This document shows positions 13,117-25,561 of a stretch of DNA of 64,000 nt, one piece after another. Location of the stretch: contig MU401529.1 in assembly GCA_022579005.1 (NCBI GenBank), forward strand, positions 1 through 64,000. Reading direction: 5' to 3'. The notes under the pieces are model-generated. The model ran no database searches. It was not told the origin of the DNA and saw nothing but the letters and a program-made list of their open reading frames with translations. Numbering within the stretch: position 1 is the first letter of the stretch; each line of letters opens with the position of its first letter. The position numbers and the translations under genes are program-made. This DNA comes from Poronia punctata. Taxonomy: Eukaryota > Ascomycota > Sordariomycetes > Xylariales > Xylariaceae.

Positions 13117-14399
13117 AACGCCCGCCCGCACACATACCATACAGCGTGTTGATCACCTCATCTCTATCACGTCTACACAGCACCTGTTACTACTCGTGAC
13201 TACTTTTTCTACGCATGTTATAGCGAGGCGTCGGCTCGGGAATGTTGAAGTACTCTTGGAAGGCATCCCGAGTTATGGAATTAAAGGGCATAGGTTTTCG
13301 GCAACATAGTTACAGGTACAGCGACTTAAAAGTTCGAATACTGTTGCCATGTGGCCCTCTTGTGCTTCTGTTCTGGACGGACTTAGAGGGATTACACAAT
13401 GGGCATTCAGGGATAACACGCTACATTTTATAATACATTACAGCAACAGTCTATGTCTTTCTCAAATGAATTAGCCTCAAACCTTGCAGTGCGTAGGGTG
13501 TAAATAATGGGATATAATGAAATATTTATCCTTTTCCTGTAATACATGAGGTACCCACCTTTACGAGTACGTATACACACCAAAGCATTGTTAGGACGCT
13601 GTATCTTGAGTGACGGCAGAGACACGGCAGTCAACCAGTAACTAAGGTATTAAAAGTATGTTCTACCGTTCCGTGCTTTGGGTGATCTCATCCTTGATGT
13701 TGCTTGTGGGGTAGAAGATTCTTTGAAGATAGGTTAAGTGATCTATATACACGTAGATATCAATACCTCTTCATAGTACCTAGTACTCGTAGTTGGGAAT
13801 CGTCGGGAACACTGGGGACGACTGGATAGCCGCCGATTGGGTTAGGTACTCGTACTCGTACAGGAGGTTATGAGTACCGCCACAGATGTGACAAGGCATC
13901 AGCCACTTTCTTCCCATTCCACGCTAATATCAAAACAGGCCTAGGTAATAATAACATTTTGATGAGCTCAAGCTTTTGCCCAGTTAAAGACGTGGACTCC
14001 ACAAGCGTCAGATTCTCCCACGATCATTTCCGGAGTCAAACGCGTCGAAGCGCATACCCAGACGCGATTTCAACGGCCAAAGATAATAATAAGTGCAGTT
14101 CCCACCAAAGTAGTGACGCGCTACTGTAGATACCGTGGCCAAAGCCCAGGCGCGATCTGCCGTTACTGCCAATCTGCGCGCTGCGACTGGTCGTTCGACA
14201 ACCCACGATCTCAACTTCCCCATCTTCTTGGTGCCTTTTCGGGCGGCTTGGTGTCGGTGGTCGTACATCATTGTACCTTCTATACCGCACGCTATACCGC
14301 TGCAACGGCATCCAGTTGTCTGCCCTTGCCTGGCGATCACGTCTCACAGAATAAACGATTCGTAGTGGCCACAATCGTGGGAAACACAAGACAGTTATC
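13117..14399. other. Intergenic, tandem-oriented genes
   Basis: This stretch is the kinase 3' region and the promoter and leader of the SWIB gene. No gene is supported. It holds four copies of the TACTCGTA motif (13562 reversed, 13784, and an overlapping pair at 13847-13860). Confidence 0.5.
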
Positions 14400-16626
14400 A
14401 TGATGCAGCCAGGCTACCGCCCATATCCACAGCAGCAGCAGGTGGTGGTGCCGCCGCCTCAGCAGCAACAACCACCACCACCCCAGCAGCGCCCACCTCA
14501 TTCTGGTGGCCAGCGACGAGGAGGCATTGGTATGTGCGAGTCGTTTTTTTTTTTTGCCTATGATTGTTAGGAACTCTTTCATGCTCGCTTTCGTTCAACC
14601 GACATGGGTTGCTTTTATACTGTATTCTAGTTGTTGCGCGCGACTCGCAAGCCTGGCCGCTTGTGCTCATTGTGCTCTGCAATCCCCACACAATAGACTT
14701 GCAGCTCCACAGGTCTACCTTGGCTCCCTTGGGCTTGTCGCTCTTGCGTGGATTGGCGGTGGATGGGTCTGACCATTGTATTTTCCGAGTTCTCGGCCCA
14801 TGTTTTATGGTTGTCCCCGGCCTTGTCTTGACCTAGACTCCTTGCTCCTGCCCGGTGTCCCACATATCGCGCGACAGCCTCTGTATGCCCAGCATATTTC
14901 CTATGACCATTTCGGTCTCTAAATGTTGCGCTGTATTGTCATCGATTGTACTGTGCGCCAGTTGTATTTCCCATGCTGCTGATTGTCGACGTCATTTCGC
15001 ACCCTAGTACACTGCTTTCAAGAGGATTCGTCACGAAATTTCCATCCGTCTAATCTATAACGCAGGACCCATGATGTCTTCCGGTCCGCATCACCAAGTT
15101 CCTCTGACGCCAGCTCAGATGGCACAACAGCAACAGCAAGCTGCCATGCAATTCGAGACGGCGAAGCGTCGGAGCCGCAAACCGACAGACAAAAACCTTC
15201 CCGATGGCATCGATGACTGTCTAGTGAACGATGTAGCTCAAAGATATCGGGAGCTCAGAGACTTCGAACGGAGGTTGGATGCTACAATGACTCGAAAGCG
15301 CCTCGACATCGTTGACGCCGTCACCCGTAGTACCAAGGTTCGTCCATTGGAGATACAGCGTTCTGTGTTTGTGTTCATCACTGACAAAGCGGTTTACAAC
15401 AAAGCGTTGGAAGACGCTTAGGATATGGATCACCAATACTACCGAAGATCAGATTTGGCAAGGAAATGGCCTGACTGCAGACGCGTTTGATTTCAGCTCG
15501 AGCTCAGAGCCTACCTACCGTGTTAAAATAGAAGGCCGTCTTCTGGATGACGACGACGACCTCACCGCCGATGACGAAGAAGCTGGCGGCGCCAGCGCCA
15601 GTGACCCAGACCGCATGGATGAAGACGGCCCTGCCGCGGGAAAGTCAACAGCGAACAAGCCCCCTAGATATCGGTTCTCCCATTTCTTCAAGGCCCTTCA
15701 CGTCGACGTTCCTCCCAATAGAAGAGGCGCCGAGCAAAGCGTCGAGTGGAAGAAGCCGGAGCGAGCAGGCGGGTCATCCAATCTACCTGCTGCTGCTGAC
15801 TTTGACGAATTGACCTTCAAGCGGAATGGAGATGAGAACCTGAATATTACCATCAACCTAATCAGGCACGAGGAGCCTGAACGGTACGCTCTCAGTCCAC
15901 AGCTCGAGGACATCATCGATATGGGTGAAGGAACGCGGCAAGAAATTGTCATGGGAATTTGGGAGTACATCAAGATGATGGGTTTACAAGAGGATGAAGA
16001 AAAGAGAAATTTCCGCTGTGACGATCTGCTACGGAGTGTGAGTAGAGAAACCTTACTTGGCGACGTACGTATGACTGGGTTCTAACGCACGCGAACAGGC
16101 TTTTGGTATCGAGTCTGGATCAATTCCACAATTGACAGACTACATCACTCCCCATTTACGGCCCGTCCCACCGGTTCAGCTCCCTTACACCATCCGTGTT
16201 GATGAGGAGTTCCAAAGAGACCCTAAGCCGACCGTATACGACGTCCGTGTCGCAGTGGATGATCCGCTACGAGAAAAGATGACTTCGTTCCTCAACAATG
16301 CTGGGTACGCGGGCATGTTGAAGGAGGTCTCCCTCTTGGACGAACAACTAGCGGTTCTCGTCCAAGCCGTCCATGTATCCAAGTCGAAGCATGAATTCCT
16401 CAAGTCGCTAAGCGAGGATCCAGTCATGTTTATACGAAACTGGCTAAGCTCTCAAAAACGAGACCTCGAGGTGATTCTTGGTGAGGCTGTGAGGGGTGGC
16501 AGCGATGATGCCAGTGGTGACGAGTGGCGTAAAGGTGGTAAGGACAGCATCTGGGGCACGGTTAATGCCCGCGAAAGCGTCAATGCTCTCCTATCCAGAA
16601 TGCCTTCGCAGCCACAAACGAGGTAA
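14400..16626 (+). CDS. SWIB/BAF60-family chromatin-remodelling subunit (Swp73/Rsc6-like)
   Basis: Four exons (14400-14529, 15066-15337, 15405-16037, 16099-16626) give 520 residues. The first exon encodes a Gln/Pro-rich start (MMQPGYRPYPQQQQ). The middle contains the family signature 'YRELRDFERRLDATMTRKRLDI' region followed by KTLRIWITNT and YRVKIEGRLLDD. The SWIB/MDM2 fold follows, spanning the exon 3/4 junction (DDLLRS|AFGIESGSIPQL). By family knowledge these proteins are subunits of SWI/SNF or RSC ATP-dependent remodellers. Intron 1 is 536 bases, long for this genome. Intron 2 has an unusual GTTCGT donor but a good CTGAC branch site 20 bases before its acceptor. Whether it serves SWI/SNF, RSC or both cannot be told here. 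Confidence 0.92.
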
Positions 16627-17258
16627 CGATATACCCTTGCTTTCGTTTTGTCAGCGGAAAACCAAGATAGGACACTACAGAGCAGCAAGACCGGTACCCG
16701 GCGGATGGGACAATGTATTGAGCGGACGAATACAGGCAAATAGGAGGCGTTTTAGGTATTCTTTGTTTCTTGTCGTTCATACCTGTATTATCTGTGATAT
16801 CCCTAGTTGTTTGTCGGGGAAAGTGCTGTGTTCCTTACAGTGAGCAGGTAGCTAGCGAGGCGTTATCACTAATATTGGCCAAGATTTCTTAGTCCCCTAG
16901 AGTACTACTGTTATTAGGACATGTTCTAGAATAGTGAGGAGTAGGTAGGTTACGAGTTATGGTTTGAAATAGACGGGAAACTTGCAGTTTAGAAGCATAA
17001 CTCCGAGAAAGCTTGGGGTTGCGTAAGTCCCCAATACCTCACTACTAGGACGTATGTAATGATTTTTGTCTTTCATTTTACCCAGGTTACAACGTGGGCT
17101 CTCTAAAAGCACAGGTCTATCCAAAGTTCAGAGTATACAATACCCCTCCTTACCTATTTATTATTTATAGTAAACAACAAAAAGTTATCTAGAAAAGCAT
17201 TCGCGCTACTTTCGACCCTTTCTTTCATTCTTTCTTCCTCCTCGCTGTTAATCAAATT
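16627..17258. other. Intergenic
   Basis: This holds the 3' region of the SWIB gene and the promoter of the dehydrogenase gene. The last 90 bases before the start are TTTC-rich. Nothing else is recognisable. Confidence 0.5.
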
Positions 17259-18418
17259 ATGTCGGCTGTCTACGCCAAAGACAACACGGCCGTGATCACG
17301 GGCGGCGCCTCGGGGATTGGCCTCGCGCTCGCCAAGAAATGCATCGGGTACGGGATGCGCGTGCTCGTGGCCGATCTGGACGAGGCCCGTCTCGATGAGG
17401 CGAAGTCGATCCTCGGGGACGGAGCTAGTACCATTCGTGTTGATGTTGGTAATATTGGGGATTGGGCTGGTCTTAAGGACAAGGTTGAGAAGGACTTTCA
17501 AGGTTTGTTGTTTTTTGGTTCTGGTTCTGTTTGCTCTATGATTCGATTTGATTTGATTTGGCTTGACCCCTCTCAATTTGTTCACCCCGCCGTCGTATGT
17601 GCGTGTGTGCGTGTGTATGTCATGTAACATGGACAGTCTGGTCTATTGATTAGACTAGATGCCAACGGATGGAATAAATTTATCATCTACAAATTTCTTT
17701 CTATTCATGGATGAATAAAATATCACCTTGTTATTTCTCAACTATCTTCCCTTCAAACCCCGTTTGCCCCCATGATACATACATGCCTTACCAATTAACA
17801 CCCATCCCCCCCCCCCCCCCCTTTTTAGGAAAAATCAACCTCCTAGCCCTCAACGCAGGGATCCAAAAACCCACAAGCTTCACAGACAAAGACCCGTCCG
17901 GGTTCGAAAAGATCCTCAACACGAACCTATTCGGCGTGATAAACGGGATAACCACCCTCCTGCCATTCGTCACCGTGGAATCCAAATCATCCTCCATCGT
18001 CATCACGGGAAGTAAGCAAGGCATAACCAATCCGCCGGGAAACCCGGCATATAACGCGAGTAAAGCGGCAGTGAAGACCCTCGCGGAGCACTTGTCGTTG
18101 GATATGGCTCCGAAGGGTGTTTCTGTGCATTTGCTGGTTCCAGGCTGGACGTGGACGCCGCTTGCGGGCGCGAGTAGTGGACGGGAGAAACCGAGGGCTC
18201 CTTGGACGCCGGAGCAGGTCGTTGATTACCTCGAGAAGAAGATGGCTGAGGGACAGTTCTGGGTTATTTGTCCTGATAACGATGTCACTGAGGACATGGA
18301 CAGGCGCCGTATTCTCTGGAATACGAATGATATTATTCTTGGACGGCCGCCGCTTAGTCGCTGGCGCGAGGAGTATTCGGATGACTTCAAGGCTTGGATG
18401 GAAGAAGGATTAGGTTAG
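17259..18418 (+). CDS. Short-chain dehydrogenase/reductase (SDR)
   Basis: Two exons, 17259-17502 and 17829-18418, give 277 residues; the split codon rebuilds a continuous …KDFQGKINLLALNAG. The cofactor-binding motif TGGASGIG lies near residue 15, and NAG follows in the expected place. The catalytic YxxxK appears as YNASK, with a Ser in ITGSKQG about a dozen residues before. D39 of ADLDE suggests NAD rather than NADP preference, by family rule. The substrate cannot be predicted. The 326-base intron is unusually long and carries a run of 16 C (17806-17821) as part of its pyrimidine tract just before TTTTTAG. The neighbours are unrelated housekeeping genes, so no pathway is implied. Confidence 0.9.
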
Positions 18419-18759
18419 ATGAGAAGCCACGGTTGGTAACATGTATATCGCCACAAAATAGGAAGCTTTGGATGGTCTTTGCGCAAACGTCAAGTGGCCG
18501 CGCCGCAATGAATGTATTTGCACTTTACTATCAGACTGTAACACCTTTAACGCCTAGCTGCATGCATGTAACCTCTTCCATGGAGGTTTCCGTGTGTGAA
18601 TGTCCGTCTACTTAAGAGAGCTCCCTCCCAAGTTCTCACCCATGATATCGACCATATCAGATTCATAGCGTACAGTGACGCCAACTTACAATTCTTTTCT
18701 CTGCCCCCCACTACTTTCCGTTGCCCCCTTCTTAAACTGAGATACTTTGACGTGCTTCG
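18419..18759. other. Convergent intergenic region
   Basis: This 341-base spacer lies between the 3' ends of the SDR (+) and HymA (-) genes. No gene or clear terminator structure is seen. Confidence 0.5.
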
Positions 18760-20150
18760 TCATACAGGCTGGGGCTGGCGTGTTGGTGCCACTGGAGTCG
18801 GGGGCATATTCCTAATTTGTTTGATCAGGAATTCCCTCTCGTCAATGAACTGCTCATCATCGGTACGATCCTCCAGGAAATGCTGTAGAAAATTCAGAAG
18901 CTTATCTCGATTCATAAGCAAGATCTTCTGGACCGCAATCGACTTGTTTGGGTTGGCGACGAAGACCTTGAAGACGTGGAAGCCCTCGTATTGCACCATC
19001 TTGCGGTCGCTCCGCAGCAAGTTCATACATATTTTCAGGTGCTCGCCTCGGTCGACATAAGCCGTCATCACATTATAGTTTGATCGATCGAGTAATATCT
19101 CGCCGAGGAGTTTAATCGACTGCCGCTTCGTCACATAGCTGTTGGACTGTACCAGGATGTTGTTATACTTGTCAAAAAACTGTTCAAAGTTGACAGCCAA
19201 GTACCGCGGTACAAGCTCTTTGTGCTTAGTCAAGAGTTCCTAGCAGATCACTGTCAGTAAGCCGCATCTTGGTCTCAGAACTTCAAGCGGTTGAGATTGT
19301 GCCATACTCGAAACGTGGTGAAGGCGTCGGCCGCGACTTCAAACGAGCTCTTGTCGATCCAGTCAAAAAACCTCCAGAAGACACCATTTCCGCTCTGCGG
19401 TCGATCCCTGTCGATGGCCGTCACTCCCTTCAAACTCGATCCGGGCTGTTCACCGTCGTCGTAGAGTATTATGGCAGCAGCCGCTTCGCTCTTCAACACT
19501 TCCCGCAAGACAGACCCCGCTGGTGTTGCGCTCTCTTTATGTTCATAGCCGCGGCATAGTTCTAACAGTACTTCGGGCCGATTGTTTACGACATAGCTCA
19601 ACGCAACAGGGTCGGTCTTGGGCGATGCTGTCGGCGGACGGAACCGGAAGACGTACGAAAAGATGACTTGGGAGTCCTTGCGAGCTTCGAAGGGGAGGCG
19701 GTGCAGGTTTTGGGCGAGTAGGAACAGTAGGTCCTCTTCTATCAGACCTGTAACCAGAGAATACACCTGCTCTGGTGTGCTCTCATACTCTAATCATGTT
19801 ACCCATTGTCAGCCCGCGCACATCAAGCACCAATTGGGCATAAAACGGGGGGTAGGCATGTATGCTTTGCGCATGTGTATCGCGTACCTGGGATTCCTTG
19901 CAGTATAAGTTTCATCTGATTGAGGACCTTGCCCAGTTCTTCGGCCTGCCAGAGATAAAGCGCTGTTAGTGCTACATGTCAATAGAAAGGAAAGGTAGTG
20001 CGACTTTGGCCGCACAAGTTATCAAGGTAGCTAATCAGTCACCTTTGCAGGACCGCCAGGACCATCTAGCTTGAGAACATGATCCTTGGCTTGCTTGGAC
20101 AAATCGATGGTGTTTGTCCGTGTCCTGCCCCTCCCAAACAGGAACGCCAT
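18760..20150 (-). CDS. hymA: HymA/Mo25-like scaffold protein (CAB39 family)
   Basis: Four exons on the minus strand (20043-20150, 19888-19945, 19308-19789, 18760-19239) give 375 residues. The start MAFLFGRGRTRTNTIDLSKQ is typical of fungal Mo25. The body is helical-repeat sequence with family blocks such as LGKVLNQMK, FFDWIDKSSFEVAADAFTTFR|ELLTKHK, NYVTKRQS-like and LLGEILLDR, and it ends with a Pro-rich tail. By family knowledge Mo25 stabilises GCK-type kinases. Yeast Hym1 acts in the RAM network for polarity and cell separation, and Aspergillus hymA is needed for conidiophore development. Each intron joins in frame. The gene is convergent with the SDR gene and divergent from the IleRS gene. 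Confidence 0.93.
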
Positions 20151-21030
20151 TTCCTAGCGATCTCGGTAATCTAGTGCGTCGGTCTGAATAGGAGGTATAC
20201 CAAAGAGGTTGAAGGATATGGGTCGGATTAGTTTCGTATTTGTTATAATGTAAAAGGGAGGAGGCCCTTTGAAAGCAATGTCATCAGGTGTATATAGAGG
20301 ATTCCACAAAATGTTGAGTTCCTTGTTCAGTTGTTGCAAATCATCTTGTCAGGACCGGCGATCGGGATAAGGAGGTTAAAAGCGTGATGAAGACCAAAGT
20401 CCAAACACCAGAAACATTACCAGATTGTAAGATTATACTTGTAGTGTAGGCAGTCACTTAACCTGCACCCAATGCTCAAGGTAATAGGTGCGATCTCTAC
20501 GTGTACGTAGTATCCTGGCGGTAATGAGACTTGATAGGTTGCACGGTAACTGTCGTCAAGGGGTGCGTTTTTGTTTACAAATACAGTACTTACGTGTGTA
20601 CTATGTATCCAGCCCACTTCAGCTTCTCAAGGGGGACAGGGCGGACCCCCTGGTATGTAGCCAATACAAAACAGCACACATTATAGACACATACGGTTAG
20701 GCGGTGTCATTGATTAGCGCGCACCAAGCCAGCTTTAAGCCTAGTTAAGTAGGCGCTAGTGAGATGGCTTGATTTTTTCTCTCAATTTTAAAGAGCAGAG
20801 TGTACAGGGGCAAGTAGAGTAACCCCGCGATTAGTGCCTCTGACAAAAAAGTGCCCCGCGGTCGGATTCGATCTGATTCAAATGCATGACAGCGAACCTC
20901 TCGGGCTGTGAGTCAAATGTATAGGGGTGCTTAAATCTTCATGGTTTACCTCTAACGGATCTTCCTCTGAAAGCCAACTGACGGCCATTTGTTTTGTAGT
21001 TGGCAGCACCTTTAGCAAAACATCTTCACA
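20151..21030. other. Divergent promoter region, hymA / IleRS
   Basis: This 880-base spacer separates two divergent genes. It holds a possible tRNA relic (20848-20935). A CTGAC…TTTTGTAG run at 20978-21000, before the IleRS start, resembles the 3' end of a leader intron. No coding region is supported. Confidence 0.45.
20848..20935 (-). pseudogene. tRNA-like relic
   Basis: Read on the minus strand the sequence ends in ATCGAATCC (close to the pol III B box), then GACCGCGGGGCAC and a run of six T. Before it lies CTCACAGCCCGAGAGG, which resembles an anticodon arm. The arms do not pair well: the acceptor and T stems have several mismatches, so no functional tRNA can be folded by hand. It is best taken as a decayed tRNA or tRNA-derived sequence. 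Confidence 0.3.
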
Positions 21031-24000
21031 ATGTCCATCGACTTTCCCAAGGCCGAGATCGCCGTCATTGAAAAATGGCGAGAGATCAAGGCTTTTGAGC
21101 GCCAGGTGTGCCAACATTCCACATTCCGCGACCTTGCGCGCAAACTTTTGATTTGCATGCGCGGTTTTGCTGATTATTGAATATTTGTAGGTCGAGCTGT
21201 CCAAAGACAAACCTCGCTACACATTCTACGATGGCCCGCCGTTTGCCACTGGTCTGCCTCATTATGGCCATCTCCTCGCCTCTACCATCAAAGATATTAT
21301 CCCTAGGTACTGGTCGATGAAGGGCCATTACGTAGAGAGGAGATTCGGCTGGGATACTCATGGCATTCCTATCGAGCATGAAATCGACAAGAAATTCAAT
21401 CTTTCCGGAAAAGAGGCCGTCGAGAAATTCGGTCTCGCCAACTACAACGCAGAATGCCGCTCTATTGTCATGCGATACAGTGAGGAATGGAGACATACCA
21501 TCGAGAGACTCGGACGTTGGATCGACTTCGACAATGACTACAAGGTCAGCCCGCTTCCCCCTTATATCGATGCTGAGATAACCATTTCTTATACTGACAC
21601 TGGGCAAGACTATGGATACCAGCTTCATGGAGACTGAGTGGTGGATCTTCAAGCAATTGTTCGATAAGGGAATGGTCTACCAAGGCCATAAGGTCATGCC
21701 ATATTCGACGGGAATGACAACTGCCCTGAGCAATTTTGAGGCGAATCAGAACTACCAAGATGTATCCGACCCGGCCGTAGTAGTTAGCTTCCCTTTGGTA
21801 TCCGATCCAGAGACCCATCTCCTAGCTTGGACGACGACACCTTGGACATTGCCGACGAATCTCGGGCTCTCGGTGCATCCTGATTTCGACTATGTTAAGA
21901 TTTTCGACGAGAAGTCAGGCAAAAACTACATTCTGTTGGAGAAGCTCTTGACGACTCTTTATAAAGACCCCAAGAAGGCGAAATATAAGGTGCTTTCGAA
22001 GCTGAAGGGAAAGGAGATGCTAGGATGGAAATATGAGCCTCTCTTCGATTATTACTACGAAGAGTTTAAGGAGGCCGGTTTCAAAGTTTTGAATGCAACT
22101 TACGTTACCGACGATTCTGGTACTGGTATTGTCCACCAGTCCCCGGCATATGGTGAGGACGATTACAATGTCGCCGTCGAGGCTGGCGTTATCGACAAGA
22201 CCCGTGGCCCTCCTGATCCTATCAACGATCTCGGCATATACAGCGACAAGATCCGCGACTTCGCCGGTATGTACATCAAGGATGCCGACAGACCCATCAT
22301 CAAACATCTCAAGGAGAAGGGACGGATCGTGGTCGACTCCCAACTGAAGCATTCTTACCCTATGTGCCCTCGAACCGATAAGCCTCTTATCTATCGCGCT
22401 GTGCCGTCTTGGTTTATCCGCATCCCCGAGATCGTCCCGCAGATGATGAAGAACATCGAAGGCATGCATTGGACACCGAGTTTCGTAAAGGAAAATCGAT
22501 TTGGAAACTGGATCGCCAATGCTCGTGACTGGAACGTCTCCAGAAACCGATACTGGGGAACCCCCATTCCGCTGTGGGTGAGCGAGGACATGACTGAGAG
22601 GGTCTGCATTGGCTCTGTTGAGGAGTTGAGGGAGCTCAGCGGTTACGAGGGCGAATTGACGGACCTCCACCGAGACAAGGTAGACCACATCACCATTCCT
22701 CGCAAGACCGGAAAGGGTGTTCTACGACGCGTCGAGGAAGTATTCGATTGCTGGTTTGAATCCGGAAGCATGCCGTACGCCAGCAAGCATTACCCCTTTG
22801 AAAACAAGGACACGTTCATGGACGGCTTCCCTGGAGACTTTATTGCCGAAGGCCTAGAGTAAGTGTTTACATAACCCCCTAACTCTTTCAAATTCCGTGT
22901 TGTGAAATTTCGAGCGTACTCATCTCGACTTACCCGGTGGCCGCTAACATTATCGGATAGCCAAACGAGAGGGTGGTTTTACACATTACTCGTCCTGGGA
23001 ACTCACCTCTTCGGTGTCTCCCCATTCAAGAACTGCGTAGTCAACGGCATCGTCTTGGCGGAAGACGGGAAGAAAATGTCCAAGCGACTAAAGAACTACC
23101 CCGACCCAGGAATCATCATGGAAAAGTACGGTTCAGATGCGCTTCGACTCTATATGATCAACTCGCCAGTGGTCCGCGCCGAGCCCTTACGCTTCAAGGA
23201 GGCTGGAGTTAAGGAAGTGGTGCAGAAAGTCCTTCTGCCGCTTTGGAATAGCTACAAGTTCTTTGAGGGACAAGTGGCTCTCCTCAAAAAGGTAGAAGGG
23301 AAAGACTACCTATTCGACCCCAAAATGGAGAGCACGAACACCAACGTCATGGATCGCTGGATTCTCGCAAGTTGTCAGAGCCTGTTGCAATTTGTGAACG
23401 AGGAAATGACGGCTTACCGCTTATACACGGTTGTCCCGAGATTGCTAGGACTTATCGACAACACAACCAACTGGTATATTCGATTCAACCGCAAGCGGCT
23501 AAAGGGCGAATACGGCCTTGACGATACTCTCCACGCTCTCAATACGCTCTTCGAGGTTCTCTTTACTCTATGCAAGGGCTTGGCTCCTTTCACGCCTTTC
23601 ATCACAGAGACCATCTACTTGAAGCTGCTACCGCACATTCCAGAGTCCCTACAAGGCGAGGACCCCCGAAGCGTCCACTTCCTCGCATACCCCGATGTAC
23701 GACAGGAGCTCTTCGACTCGGAGATCGAACGCCGCGTTGGGCGTATGCAAAAGGTCATCGAGCTTGCCCGAGTATCTCGTGAGCGCCGAACCATTGGTCT
23801 GAAACAGCCACTCAAGACACTTGTGGTGATCCACTCAGACTCGGAGTATTTGGAAGACGTCAGATCTTTAGAGAAATACATCACAGAGGAGCTAAACGTC
23901 CGAGACCTCGTTTTGACGTCTGACGAGTCCCTGTACAATGTCGAATACTCAGTCGCAGCCGACTGGCCGGTACTCGGCAAAAAGCTTCGGAAGGATCTAG

Positions 24001-24491
24001 CAAGGGTGAAGAAGGCGCTGCCGAGCGTGACCAGCGAGCAAGTCAAGGAATTCACTAGATCCGGCTTCATCATGGTCGATGGCATCCGCCTTGAAGAAGG
24101 TGATCTGAGGGTGAAGCGCGAGCTAAAGCAAGAGGAGTCTGGAACACTAGAGCCCAACACCGATGACGATGTCCTGACTATCCTCGATGCTGCCATCTAC
24201 CCGGAATTGGCCGAGGAAGGCTTAGCACGAGAGATTATCAACCGTGTACAGCGTCTCCGGAAGAAGGCTGGGCTCCAGAGCACAGACGACGTAAAGATGG
24301 AATATAAGGTTCTGTCTGACCCAGAGGATGTCGGCATTTCAAAGGTATTCGATAGCCAGGCGCCGTCATTTGTGAAGGTCTTGCGGAGGCCCCTAGAAGC
24401 GCAGTCGGCTGAAAAGGAGGAGGGTGTCATTGCAGAAGAGGAACAAGAAGTGCAGAAGGCGACTTTCTTGCTGAGGCTATTAAAGCTATAG
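21031..24491 (+). CDS. ILS1: Isoleucyl-tRNA synthetase, cytoplasmic
   Basis: Four exons (21031-21105, 21191-21544, 21609-22858, 22961-24491) give 1069 residues, the usual length of cytosolic IleRS. The enzyme charges tRNA-Ile with isoleucine. The class I signatures are present: PHYGH (HIGH motif) at 48-52 within [19 protein letters not shown], and KMSKR at 598-602 in [23 protein letters not shown] and the long insertion with [19 protein letters not shown] mark the CP1 editing domain. The anticodon-binding helices and a eukaryotic C-terminal extension follow. Exon 1 encodes 25 residues starting [16 protein letters not shown]. No mitochondrial presequence is visible, so this is the cytosolic enzyme. 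All three introns carry GT-AG ends and keep the frame. Confidence 0.97.
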
Positions 24492-25561
24492 CCAGCTATC
24501 AGATAGCGCCTGTTCTAGGTATACCATGATCTGTTCTCTAATAAAGACAAATGTGTAGATACGAGCATATGCTCTGTTAGCTTGGCGGTATGTGACATCA
24601 TGTGATTTGCTTAGATGTTAAGATGGCGTTGTTCGGATCCCAGATCTCTGTAACAACCCCCCAAACTGTCAGGAATCCGCATCTTGATCTAACGCGCACA
24701 AGTGTGTCCCATCTTCAAACCAAACACCACAGTCATAAGATGCCGAACGACATCAGGTATCAACGACTTCATCGCGGCTTCTTGGCATGCTTCTATAATA
24801 GAGAAGAAAAATGAGTATGAGTGCGTTGCATGATATAGGGGTTTCCGGTCACATCTTACCAAGTAACAATCCTTCAATTTCATAAACTCATCAACACATT
24901 TATCTTTGCGAACCGAGTTAAAGTCCGCAACTATGCATTTTCCATAAACCGCGGCCTACAATGCACATGTGTCAGATTACCACTCCTCCAAATAGTCGAT
25001 GTTAGGGTTGTAAGATGCATTGTACATACCTCAGGTGAGCATTGGGAGACTGCGGTGGCGAATTTCTGTATAGGCCGTGTGCGTGGTTGCATGTTTCTGA
25101 TGTTTGTGTTGAGCGAGTCCAGAATCCAGATATTACCGCCAATACTGGTATGTATCGTAAGATCACAGATGTCTCTCTGCGATTTACGCAGGTGTGTATC
25201 CTAGTCTGTATTTGTCTTAATTGACGTCGTTGTGGAGCATCTGCCGCTACGGAACCGAGCCCATTGGCCAGAAAGCAAAGAAGATGAATAAACTAACCGC
25301 GACAAAGACGCGCTTTGTACTCGTAGGCCCAATACGGTGTACATGGACATTTTCGAAAACATCTTAATTAGAAGCACATGTCTCGTTCGACACATTGCCA
25401 GCAAGCCCGTTGGAATTCCACAATGCGCCTGGCACCCCCTTCTCTCTTTGGTTGCGATTAGATTTTGCTGGGGCTTATTTACAAACATCAACCACGCTCC
25501 GGAATGCTTCCTCACGTAGAACTGCGACTTCAGCTTCCCATGCGACAACATAACCGTTGAT
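24492..25561. other. Intergenic
   Basis: About 1.1 kb lies between IleRS and the Sfi1-like gene. Short open frames on both strands show no family resemblance. One TACTCGTA copy is at 25318-25325. Confidence 0.5.

Noticed and set aside
21086..22688. Minus-strand open frames of 188 and 222 codons across IleRS
   Set aside because: Antisense shadows of the synthetase exons.
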